Notes under the pieces: generated by a model
What the model was told of the DNA's origin: nothing
Database searches by the model: none
What the model saw: the letters and a program-made list of their open reading frames with translations, nothing else
Program-made: the position numbers and the translations under genes
Shown here: positions 8,736 through 17,385 of the stretch, piece by piece
Layout of the letters: each line of letters starts with the position of its first letter
How positions within the stretch are numbered: position 1 is the stretch's first letter
Origin: Gammaproteobacteria bacterium
Lineage (GTDB): Bacteria > Pseudomonadota > Gammaproteobacteria > Pseudomonadales > PIVM01
Direction: 5' to 3'
Length of the DNA: 64,000 nucleotides
NCBI GenBank assembly: GCA_003353945.1
Contig: PIVM01000002.1
Span: forward strand, 69,569-133,568

Positions 8736-9550
8736 ATTTACCCCCTCACCACGCAGTAGAGAAATCCCTCTATTTTTTTACTCTTGCAATTATGTTCTGA
8801 ATCTCCATATAAACAGCATGGTTTATGATTATCATACCCGGTAAACGAACTTGGTCGGTTTATCACCCATAACAGTCATACAGGTTTCGGTTGAATTGAT
8901 TCATTGTGTCAATCTTGGGTCGTAGAAAGCGGACGCTACAATGTGGGTAGCCAAACTGAGAATTCATAGAAGAATCAGGATAAATGCTCAGGATTGGTAT
9001 AGGCCATTAGCAATTCACACTTCTCTCGATAAGCGGTCTATGTTCAATATTCGTTCAGCACAATTGGTAACGACAAGAAATCACCCTTTTCAGACCATCG
9101 TGATTTTTTATACTCGGTGTAATATCTGCTCTAAAGCGGACTGCTAGAGAGCTTATTAGTTGCACAAATAAGAAATGCGTACCCTCAATTCATAAAGCAT
9201 TTTCAAATATCTGAGAAGGGCAAGTCAGTGCGCATTGTTGACGGTCGAAGCAGCAAAATATTTTACTAGTGGAAGTGCGATAGCAGCCAGCCGGGACTCA
9301 GGCACTACTTCATGAAAGCAGCCATTTTGGTTTGAGTATAAAAACATGTTTGAAAAGGAAAAGTATGTGCGAAAAGGAGTCGTTGGAGAGTTGACTGGGA
9401 AATTGGCCAAAGATGAAAACCGAAGGTTTGTAGTCGAAACCATTCCTGTCGGCAGTCTTATCTGCCTAAACACATATTAAACTCAGTGCTGAACGAAAAA
9501 AGCACACATTATTAGTATGTTTATGCTCATACACTATGATATAGTCAGTT
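8736..9550. other. Non-coding stretch with a possible gene remnant
   Basis: About 800 bases between the toxin-antitoxin pair and the metalloprotease gene. No intact gene is apparent. A 44-codon open frame at 9346-9480 (+), beginning MFEKEKYVRKGVVGELTG, reads like the tail of a coding sequence, and the same frame upstream is broken by a stop. It could be a decayed gene, but I know no family for it. Confidence 0.4.
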
Positions 9551-9588
9551 CATTAGCGATCATTAGCGATCATTAGCGATCATTAGCA
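9551..9588 (+). repeat. Tandem 10-bp direct repeat, 3.7 copies
   Basis: Three exact head-to-tail copies of cattagcgat followed by a partial fourth (cattagca). They lie about 110 bases upstream of the metalloprotease start codon. The unit of about one helical turn would place each copy on the same DNA face, suitable for a regulator, but a replication-slippage product is equally possible. Confidence 0.9.
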
Positions 9589-9699
9589 AAAAAATAACAT
9601 TAACTAAAAGCGTTTTCCGGGTCGTTGTATTCTGCTCAGATCAATCGAATGAAGTAACCCTGTGCTTTACTCAAGCCCATTGCGGCAAGGAAGGCTAGT

Positions 9700-11643
9700 A
9701 TGCACATCAATAGATTAATATCAGTTTTTATCCCTGCGTTGTTCATAATAATCACTGGCTGTGTACCATCAGGACCACGGGATTGGTATATTGATTCAGA
9801 TATGGATGGCTACGGTAATCCTGAAGCTCCTAGCATTCGTGATGTAGAGCGACCCAGTGGTTACGTAGCAAACAATCAAGATTGTGATGATACCAATGCC
9901 GCGATTAATCCGGCCGCTATCGAGCTGGACGATGGCTATGATAACAACTGCAATGATGAAATTGACGAGTTGAGTGACTGGTATGAAGATTTTGATGCGG
10001 ATGGTTTTGGGAATCCTTCAGTTACCTCGTCTGCGATAGAGCAACCTATTGGCTACGTTGCCTCAAACACGGATTGCGATGACCTTGACCCCGATGTTCA
10101 TCCCGGAGCGGAGGATATCTTCGATGGGGTCGACAACAATTGCGACGGCGAGGTGGACGAGGGAACGCTTGACTGGTATGCCGACGCCGACGGTGACAGT
10201 TTCGGCGATCCCATGGTGATAATACGTAACCCAGTGCAGCCAGCGAATTACGTTGAGAATAACAGAGATTGTAATGACTCCGATGCAGAGATTAATCCTT
10301 TGGCCATCGAGTTGGCGGATCTCATTGATAATAATTGTAATGATGAAATAGATGAGTTAAGTAACTGGTATCTCGATGATGATGGTGACGGTTATGGTGA
10401 CTCAAGTGTTATACAAACCGCAGTGGAAGCACCGGTCGGTTATGTCGGAAATGGAGATGACTGTGATGACGATAACGCAAATCGTTACCCAGATAATATC
10501 GAAGTTTTTGATGATGTCGACAACGATTGTGACGGATTTAAGGACGAATCTCTGCCTGTGCCGCCTTGGCCTGCAGGCGCTGATGACGATGGTGACGGTA
10601 TCCCGGATGCCTATGAAGCACCTGGAATGACTATTTACGGGATGCCGTTATACGAATGGGGCGCAAGACCTGGCCAGGTCGATCTCTTCATCTCACTCAA
10701 CTTTATGGAGTCCACCAATGGTGGTCTTTTGCCTCCAAATTATTCCGTTCAGCCAATAAGAGAAACGTTTGAAAAACTGATTGGCGTCTTCGCTGCTCAC
10801 AATATAGCGCTTCATTTCGATGTCGGTGATTATTTTGATCAATCTGGTGATAATGAGATTGATCCTTTGGACTTTGATCTAGGTGGTGTCGGTGAAGTTC
10901 CCTATGCCTTCAGCGCAAGTTTTCAGGGTGGCAGGGATAAGCATGCCAAACATGATTACCGGGATGTTTATCTATCGCCAGCGCGGAAACAAATCTTTTA
11001 TTACATATTATACGCGCTCTCAACGCTACCCGATGGTTCTGCTCACAGTGGCGGAGAAGCGTCTGGAAGTACGATGTGTGTACTTGCAAATGGCAGTAAA
11101 GATGACCCTGTTGATACTGAACAGGAAATCATAATTATGGCTAATAATCAGGCCTCGACTACGATGCATGAATTTGGCCACAATTTGGGACTGCAGCACG
11201 GTGGCGATAGTAGCTGGGTTAACCATAAACCCAACTACTTTTCTACAATGAACTACGATTACTCCTTTGGTGGTTTGCCTTCCGTAGACCCCGGCGATAA
11301 CCCTGCAGATCGCTATTACTTTTTTAATAGAGACGTGGGTTTTTGCGGTGATTATAAAAGAACTGATATTCCTTGGCCCAGTCTGGCAAAATATAGAAAT
11401 ACAGCGGAGTTTATAATCGACTATTCCAGTGGCACTAATTACACACTGGACGAAGCTAATCTTGACGAAAACGCTGGTTTTGGCCCCGGTTTACCTCCGG
11501 TTGATTTTAATTGTAATGGCGTGATTGATGTATCTCTCGTCAGCTTTGACCTCAATAGGGACAATAGTATTGGTGTTCTTACAGATTATAATGACTGGGC
11601 AAATCTATATTTCGCCTTTTCCGGCAAAGCGCATATCGATTAG
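9700..11643 (+). CDS. MopE-repeat lipoprotein with metzincin-type protease domain
   Basis: A 647-residue exported lipoprotein with lipobox ITGC (Cys21). Four repeats of about 62 residues follow (about 27-90, 92-153, 156-217, 219-280). Each runs DWY-x-D-x-D-x-D-G-x-G, then GYV...DCDD, then D-N-N-C-D/N...DE, the putative metal-binding motif of the MopE family. A calcium-binding type-3-like segment, DDDGDGIPDAYE, comes next. The second half is a zinc protease: HEFGHNLGLQH (about 491-501) has the HExxHxxGxxH metzincin ligands and STMNY is the expected Met-turn. The repeats probably bind calcium or other metals and present the protease at the surface. No obvious operon partner. Confidence 0.85.
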   Translation: MHINRLISVFIPALFIIITGCVPSGPRDWYIDSDMDGYGNPEAPSIRDVERPSGYVANNQDCDDTNAAINPAAIELDDGYDNNCNDEIDELSDWYEDFDADGFGNPSVTSSAIEQPIGYVASNTDCDDLDPDVHPGAEDIFDGVDNNCDGEVDEGTLDWYADADGDSFGDPMVIIRNPVQPANYVENNRDCNDSDAEINPLAIELADLIDNNCNDEIDELSNWYLDDDGDGYGDSSVIQTAVEAPVGYVGNGDDCDDDNANRYPDNIEVFDDVDNDCDGFKDESLPVPPWPAGADDDGDGIPDAYEAPGMTIYGMPLYEWGARPGQVDLFISLNFMESTNGGLLPPNYSVQPIRETFEKLIGVFAAHNIALHFDVGDYFDQSGDNEIDPLDFDLGGVGEVPYAFSASFQGGRDKHAKHDYRDVYLSPARKQIFYYILYALSTLPDGSAHSGGEASGSTMCVLANGSKDDPVDTEQEIIIMANNQASTTMHEFGHNLGLQHGGDSSWVNHKPNYFSTMNYDYSFGGLPSVDPGDNPADRYYFFNRDVGFCGDYKRTDIPWPSLAKYRNTAEFIIDYSSGTNYTLDEANLDENAGFGPGLPPVDFNCNGVIDVSLVSFDLNRDNSIGVLTDYNDWANLYFAFSGKAHID

Positions 11644-11680
11644 AGACATTTAGTTCAAAAAAATAAATCATGTACTTTTA

Positions 11681-11716
11681 AGAGGGCGGCAAGGACGAGA
11701 GTCTTTCCCGCCCTCT
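11681..11716 (+). terminator. Hairpin after the metalloprotease gene
   Basis: A 15-bp stem starting gagggcgg and ending ccgccctc, with one mismatch and a GAGA tetraloop, 38 bases after the stop codon. There is no long T run after it, so it may be a terminator with a weak tail or an RNA-stabilising hairpin. Confidence 0.6.
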
Positions 11717-12497
11717 ATCAATTAATGACACCAATCGGGGAATTCTAATTTCAATGAATGTTGGGAGTAACCTCAGCACAAAACGCTTTTCTGATGTACT
11801 TTAGCAACGATCTTTAGCGGCAGCTCACGCACTTTATTTCTGAAAATCCGCTCTTGCAACTGGCACGAAGCAGGAATTCATAATATCAACGAATGGTCCG
11901 AGTAATCCCACCAACAAACACTTTTTTGATAAATTTTCTGCAACGGCCCTGAATGACCGCTTTTTTGTGCGCTGCAATCAATTTTTGATTTGCTCGAACG
12001 ATCGTTGTGTAACATTAGCACGCATACGGAAGATGCAAAATCCCAGCAATAAGAAAATTCTCGGAGACTGCTTTCTCTATATAGCACCATCTCAGATAGG
12101 TGCTGTAGTGGAATCAATGGCGATGATGTTTCGAAATTCTACGAATCAGGTAACTGAGCTTCCGGATTTCTCGATTTGCTGACGCTGCTTGATAATCACT
12201 CAACATCATCGGCAACGATAACAATTTGTCCTTTGCGGTCGCTGGGACTCTAGTCTCTATCTGCAGCTAGGTTGGGCGAATAACAAACAGCAGTTTCGGA
12301 AAGCTGACCCTTAGGTTTTCACATTCACCTGCAGATTCTCATATGTTGTCAGGCATCAAAGTGCCCATTGCTGACTTTCGTGTTGAGCAAGACCGGACCT
12401 TTGAATGACTGCAATTGAGGTTTGTTTCCCCATACAAAGGCACAACAACTTTTCTACTGCAATTCGCCCAGAGCGGTCGGCCATAATATTTGTACTT
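11717..12497. other. Non-coding region with degenerate repeats
   Basis: No convincing gene. Two related blocks begin near 11740 and 11873. Each starts gaattc and shares TCAA-GAATG, GAGTAA, CAAA, CTTTT-TGAT and GCAACG in the same order, so they look like an imperfect direct repeat about 133 bases apart. The rest shows no recognisable signal. Confidence 0.5.
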
Positions 12498-12726
12498 ATA
12501 GTAACTCAAGTTTCGGAGTTCATTTTCCCGGTTTTAATAGGGGTCTTCCTGCTTTAAACCGAAAATAGTTGGTTTATGAATTAATCAGCAAATCAACTTG
12601 AGTCTATTTTTATAGTTGAAACGTAAAAAACGAACATTACAGTTCGCATCGTGATATTTATATTTTAAATCATATTGTTACGCTAAAATACTGGTGCTAT
12701 TTGAACTCCGAAACTTGAGATAGTAA
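12498..12726. mobile_element. 215-bp MITE with intact inverted repeats and 7-bp target duplication
   Basis: A perfect 18-bp terminal inverted repeat, ctcaagtttcggagttca, stands at 12505-12522, and its exact reverse complement at 12702-12719. The 215-bp element is bordered directly on both sides by the same 7 bases, atagtaa (12498-12504 and 12720-12726), the expected target-site duplication. It carries no gene. The interior is AT-rich with small hairpins (taaacc...ggttta, cgaac...gttcg). It must be moved by a transposase encoded elsewhere; I cannot name the IS family from the ends. Confidence 0.88.
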
Positions 12727-13108
12727 TAATCCCCCTGATAATAGCTATTCAGTGTAATCCAAGATTTGTTGTAGAGCAGGAGGGGGCAATCGCTAAAGGC
12801 ACGCCAAAAACGCCTTGGCAGGACAAGTGCATGCAACACTACATTTTAACCGATTAGTCTGGCGCTTACGTGGTTGTGCATGTTCAGAAGGTGCTGCAAC
12901 CTGATTGTCGGACAATTCTCCTGACCACCCACCCTCATAGAAAATGGAAGCCAGCCATGATACAGAGCTGGAACATCCAATCTAATAAATCATGCAGCAG
13001 AAGCCTCCTTTACCTAGTGACGATTTAACCGTTGCTCTCTGTACTCATTTGTACTATTTTGACACCAATGACTATTTATTCTCTTTTCATTCATAATAAG
13101 ACACTGCT
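12727..13108. other. Upstream region of the defence operon
   Basis: No gene is seen in these 380 bases. The last 100 bases before the HTH gene are AT-rich and include two gtact copies (tgtactcatttgtacta) that could be part of a promoter or operator for the defence operon. I could not assign -35 and -10 boxes with confidence. Confidence 0.4.
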
Positions 13109-13333
13109 ATGACCGATGAAATTCTCACCATAAAGGAAGTAGCCAGCTACCTAAAGGTTAACGAGCGCACCGTATACCGGCTCGCATCTGGTCAAAAGAT
13201 ACCCGCATTCAAGGTCGGAAATGCATGGCGTTTTAAACGTGTAGATTTGGAACAATGGATAAATTGCCAACAAAACACAAGCTCTTCAGAAAGGACAGCA
13301 GAAGGAGCGGCTGACGATGCAAATCATCGATAA
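13109..13333 (+). CDS. Excisionase/MerR-type HTH protein
   Basis: A 74-residue DNA-binding protein of the helix-turn-helix 17 (excisionase-like) type. The motif ILTIKEVASYLKVNERTVYR followed by KIPAFKVGNAWRFKRVDLEQW is complete, and a short polar tail follows. It overlaps the helicase gene by 17 bases, so the two are translationally linked. With no integrase present, a role as the operon's regulator or as an accessory DNA-binding subunit is more likely than excision. The ribosome-binding site is weak. Confidence 0.88.
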   Translation: MTDEILTIKEVASYLKVNERTVYRLASGQKIPAFKVGNAWRFKRVDLEQWINCQQNTSSSERTAEGAADDANHR

Positions 13334-16300
13334 CATTAACGACCTTCTTGGCGAAGACCTCAAGCGAACCATTAAGCCTAATGCAAAACTAAAAATTGCC
13401 GCCTCATGCTTTTCCATTTATGCCTATGAAGCGTTAAAAGAGCAACTTGAACAAATAGACTCCTTTGAGTTTATCTTTACTGCACCTACGTTTGTTGAAG
13501 AGCACGTCACCGACAAAATTAAAAAAGAAAAGCGCGAATTCCACATATCCAAAAATGAGCGTGAAAAAGCGTTTTACGGGACGGACTTTGAAATTCAACT
13601 AAAGAATAAGTTGACTCAAAAAGCGATCGCCAAAGAGTGCGCTGACTGGATTCGCCGTAAAGCCAAGTTTCGTTCCAATACCACCAAAGCGCCCATGCAG
13701 CAATTTGCGGCAGTTAAACAAGGTAACGAAGAGCACATCTATAATCCACTCCATGGATTTACCGCTGTCGATCTGGGATACCAGCAAGGCGATGCTGTGA
13801 GTAATTTTGTTAACCGGTTTGAAGATAAACCCATGACAGGCACTTACTTAAATCTGTTCGACCAAATATGGACAGATCAGAATAAGTTGGAAGATGTCAC
13901 AAGCCGATTAACTAAACATATCTCGACGATATACCAGGAAAACTCCCCCGAGCGCATCTACTTTTTGATGCTATACAATATATTCAATGAGTTCTTAGAA
14001 GATATTTCGGAAGATGTGTTGCCAAATGATCTGACGGGATATCAGGATAGCCTTATCTGGCAAAAGCTTTTCAACTACCAGAAAGATGCGGCTACCGGCA
14101 TTATCAACAAGCTAGAAACCTATAATGGTTGCATACTAGCGGATAGCGTGGGGTTGGGTAAAACATTCTCGGCCCTGGCGGTAGTTAAGTATTACGAACT
14201 TAGAAATAAATCCGTTTTAGTGCTCTGCCCTAAAAAACTCGCTGACAACTGGCTGAACTACAACCGAAACCTCACCACCAACCCTTTCGTAAAAGACCGT
14301 TTTAACTACGATGTGCTCTGTCATACTGACCTTCAACGCACATCAGGTGAGTCGTTCGGCATCCCCCTCAATCGCATCAATTGGGGTAATTACGACCTTG
14401 TCGTAATCGATGAGTCACATAATTTCCGCAACAACGATGTTTATAAAGACAAAGAAACACGATATCAGAGGTTAATGAACGCGGTCATAAAATCGGGCGT
14501 AAAAACCAAGGTACTCATGCTCTCCGCGACGCCGGTAAACAACCGATTTAGTGATTTAAAGAATCAATTAGCACTTGCTTATGAAGGTGATGCTGGATCA
14601 TTTCAAGAAAAAATAGGCACCCAGCGTACTGTTGAGGCAATATTTAAGCGCGCTCAAAAAGCCTTCAATGAGTGGGCAGAACTGCCACCTGAAGCCCGTA
14701 CCGCCAACGCCATTCTTGACTCATTGGATTTTGACTTCTTTCAACTGCTCGACAGCGTCACCATTGCCCGCTCAAGAAAGCATATAGAGACCTTTTACGA
14801 CACAACAGAGATAGGCCGTTTCCCCGATAGACGAAAGCCGCTGTCCTATCACCCACCCCTCACTTTGAGAGGCGACGTGATTGGTTTTAACCAGATATTC
14901 AAACAGCTTTCGATGTTAAGGCTCGCTGTTTATGCACCCGTCAGTTACATACTACCCAGTCGCATTGCTAAATACGAAGACATGTACGACACCGACGTTG
15001 GCAGCAAAGGCAAGCTAACGCAAGCTGACCGAGAGAAAAGCCTGCAACGCTTAATGGTGACCAACTTATTAAAGCGCCTGGAAAGCTCCGTTCACTCATT
15101 CCGTATTACCCTGAATAAGCTAAAACAGAAACAACAGACCGCACTAGAGAGCATCGAAGCGTTTGATCTTCATGGTACTCATATTGACCTACAAGATGTT
15201 GCTTCTGCCTATGAAGACACTGATTTTGAGGAAGACGATTTTTCCGGCATAGACGACGACATGGATGATGCCTTCTCCACTGGCGGAAAAATAAAAATCA
15301 GTTTGAACGATATGGATTTACCTTCATGGCAGCATGATCTCAGCGCTGATCTGGATGTTATTGACGCCTTATTAGAAGAGATGAGTAAAGTTACCCCTCA
15401 GGAAGATGCAAAGTTACAACATCTAAAAAATCACATTGAAGCCAAACTGAGCCAACCAATTAATTCTGGTAATAAGAAGGTGTTAATCTTCACCGCCTTT
15501 GCGGATACCGCAGACTATATATATGACCAGCTTGCGCCCTTCTTCTATAAAACCGAACAAATACACACAGGCAAAGTCACCGGTAGCAGTACACCCAAGT
15601 CAACACTTGGAACAGGCTATGATTTCCAAAGCCTGCTTACACTATTTTCACCGCGCTCAAAAGAGAAGGCTGCAATATTACCGGATGAACCGGCAGAACT
15701 GGATATTCTAATCGGCACAGATTGCATATCGGAAGGTCAAAACCTGCAGGATTGTGATTACCTCATTAACTACGATATTCATTGGAACCCGGTTCGTATC
15801 ATTCAACGATTTGGCCGGGTAGACCGTATAGGTTCTCTTAACGACAGCATTCAGCTGGTAAACTACTGGCCAGATATTTCACTCGATGAATATATTAACC
15901 TGAAAGAACGCGTCGAGAACCGCATGATCATCACCAATATTACGGCAACGGGTGACGATAATGTACTTAATGTAGAGTCAAACGATGTCGCCTATCGGAA
16001 GGAACAACTCCGACGTCTACAAGACGAAGTGATTGACCTGGAAGACCTTAAAACCGGTATTGCAATTACCGACCTGGGGCTAAATGACTTCCGTATGGAT
16101 TTACTCAACTACAGTAAAGCCAATGGCAACCTCAGTAATTTACCTAACGGCCTGCACGCGGTGGTTCCCGCTGATTTAGCGCATGGTTTGGTGCCGGGTG
16201 CGATCTATGTGTTGCGCAACCGAAATCATAGCGTCAACATTAACCAGCAAAATCGCCTACACCCTTATTATCTGATTTATATGGCCAACAATGGTGATGT

Positions 16301-16598
16301 TGTTATTGATCATATGCAAGTTAAGCCCTTGTTAGACAGGGTACGTGCAGCCTGTAAAGGAAAGAGTCAGCCCTTGGACGCGGCATTCCAGCGCTTTAAT
16401 CAAGCCACGAATGACGGCAAAGAAATGGACTTCTATTCTGAACTACTAGACAAAGCAATTGCCACCATGGTGGAGTTGAAAGAAGAGAAAGACCTGGACA
16501 GCTTATTCACAAGCACCAAAACAACGGCCCTGACTTACACCATCGCGGGTTTGGATGATTTTGAACTGATCAATTTTATTATTGTTCAGGCCGAATGA
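13317..16598 (+). CDS. SNF2-type helicase with degenerate PLD-like N-terminus
   Basis: A 1,093-residue superfamily 2 helicase/translocase. Residues 1-130 resemble the phospholipase D-like region seen in some defence helicases, but I find no HxK catalytic motif. Helicase motifs are Walker A DSVGLGKT (276-283), DESH in VVIDESHNF (about 365), LSATPVNN (about 402), and in the C-terminal lobe GTDCISEGQNLQ (about 800) and QRFGRVDRIGS (about 830). The last two are typical of RapA/SNF2 proteins. An acidic insertion (about 630-660) lies between lobes. AAGGAG precedes the ATG by 9 bases. It overlaps the next gene by ATGA. It would be the motor subunit of the restriction-like system. Confidence 0.88.
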   Translation: MQIIDNINDLLGEDLKRTIKPNAKLKIAASCFSIYAYEALKEQLEQIDSFEFIFTAPTFVEEHVTDKIKKEKREFHISKNEREKAFYGTDFEIQLKNKLTQKAIAKECADWIRRKAKFRSNTTKAPMQQFAAVKQGNEEHIYNPLHGFTAVDLGYQQGDAVSNFVNRFEDKPMTGTYLNLFDQIWTDQNKLEDVTSRLTKHISTIYQENSPERIYFLMLYNIFNEFLEDISEDVLPNDLTGYQDSLIWQKLFNYQKDAATGIINKLETYNGCILADSVGLGKTFSALAVVKYYELRNKSVLVLCPKKLADNWLNYNRNLTTNPFVKDRFNYDVLCHTDLQRTSGESFGIPLNRINWGNYDLVVIDESHNFRNNDVYKDKETRYQRLMNAVIKSGVKTKVLMLSATPVNNRFSDLKNQLALAYEGDAGSFQEKIGTQRTVEAIFKRAQKAFNEWAELPPEARTANAILDSLDFDFFQLLDSVTIARSRKHIETFYDTTEIGRFPDRRKPLSYHPPLTLRGDVIGFNQIFKQLSMLRLAVYAPVSYILPSRIAKYEDMYDTDVGSKGKLTQADREKSLQRLMVTNLLKRLESSVHSFRITLNKLKQKQQTALESIEAFDLHGTHIDLQDVASAYEDTDFEEDDFSGIDDDMDDAFSTGGKIKISLNDMDLPSWQHDLSADLDVIDALLEEMSKVTPQEDAKLQHLKNHIEAKLSQPINSGNKKVLIFTAFADTADYIYDQLAPFFYKTEQIHTGKVTGSSTPKSTLGTGYDFQSLLTLFSPRSKEKAAILPDEPAELDILIGTDCISEGQNLQDCDYLINYDIHWNPVRIIQRFGRVDRIGSLNDSIQLVNYWPDISLDEYINLKERVENRMIITNITATGDDNVLNVESNDVAYRKEQLRRLQDEVIDLEDLKTGIAITDLGLNDFRMDLLNYSKANGNLSNLPNGLHAVVPADLAHGLVPGAIYVLRNRNHSVNINQQNRLHPYYLIYMANNGDVVIDHMQVKPLLDRVRAACKGKSQPLDAAFQRFNQATNDGKEMDFYSELLDKAIATMVELKEEKDLDSLFTSTKTTALTYTIAGLDDFELINFIIVQAE

Positions 16599-17371
16599 GT
16601 GCTGAGGGAATGCTTATGTCATCAAAACAGCCAACAACGCAGGCTTCAAGCACAGTCTTTCAATTCCCCAAAGCGGCGAGTTTTGGTAAAAAACTACCGA
16701 AAGAAAAGATTTATAAGTTTGCGTCGCCTAGCCATGCGGTAAAGCAAAAGTTTGTTCAACAAATTGATAAGATCATTTGGCAGTTTAAGCTTTCACCGGA
16801 AACGATTAATATTCCGGCGACGAAAAGTATTTCTGAAATACAGGTATTCGATATTGTCCTGAAAGAAAGCATAGGGCAACGAGCAACGGATGAGTTGGTC
16901 CTCGATGATAGTATATTAAGAACCATCGATAGAGCTATCGCATTCCCGCTTTATTATCGACTTCACTGCGAGGGAAAGACACAGTATTGCATGGCCTATA
17001 AACGGCCTAGTGAAGCTGACAATACCCAATGGGTTGTTAGTGATTATTTCTTCAGTCATTTACAAAATAGTGAGCAAGACAATAGCAACGCTCAAATGTT
17101 GCCCATTACGCTTGACCTGAACGGCTTGTACGAACAGTTATTGAGAAGTCTCATTGCTGAGCCGATAAACGCTCAGGAAACCTTAAAACAGCAGCTTGAA
17201 CGACTCGCCTTGATAAAAAACAAACAACGCGAACTATGTAAGCTACAAAGCCGTTTATATAAAGAAAAACAATTTAATCGCAAGGTTGAAATCAACCAGC
17301 ACGTGAACCAGTTAAAAACCGAACTCAGAGCACTACAAACAAGTGCCACAACCGTCACAAAACAGAGTTAA
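16595..17371 (+). CDS. DUF4391 protein
   Basis: A protein of about 250 residues recognisable as DUF4391 by its core, KIIWQFKLSPETINIPAT followed by EIQVFDIVLKE, IDRAIAFPLYYRL and MAYKRPSE. The C-terminal 60 residues form a Lys/Arg-rich coiled coil (KQQLERLALIKNKQRELCK). The family has no established activity that I know; I recall it next to helicases and type III methyltransferases. Its ATG overlaps the helicase stop (ATGA). A better start is the ATG at 16616, which has GAGGG 7 bases upstream. It probably is a structural or adaptor subunit, which is inference. Confidence 0.85.
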   Translation: MSAEGMLMSSKQPTTQASSTVFQFPKAASFGKKLPKEKIYKFASPSHAVKQKFVQQIDKIIWQFKLSPETINIPATKSISEIQVFDIVLKESIGQRATDELVLDDSILRTIDRAIAFPLYYRLHCEGKTQYCMAYKRPSEADNTQWVVSDYFFSHLQNSEQDNSNAQMLPITLDLNGLYEQLLRSLIAEPINAQETLKQQLERLALIKNKQRELCKLQSRLYKEKQFNRKVEINQHVNQLKTELRALQTSATTVTKQS

Positions 17372-17385
17372 GAGAAACAGGATCA

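Noticed and set aside
8941..9147. 68-codon plus-strand frame
   Set aside because: No ribosome-binding site or family features; lies in otherwise non-coding DNA.
9551..9588. CRISPR-like array
   Set aside because: Units are directly abutting with no spacers and no cas genes are present.
11878..12182. Two overlapping small frames near the degenerate repeats
   Set aside because: They overlap on opposite strands and coincide with the repeat blocks; coding pattern is poor.
13109..13333. Excisionase of an integrated element
   Set aside because: The fold fits, but there is no integrase or attachment repeat and the gene is fused by overlap to the defence operon.
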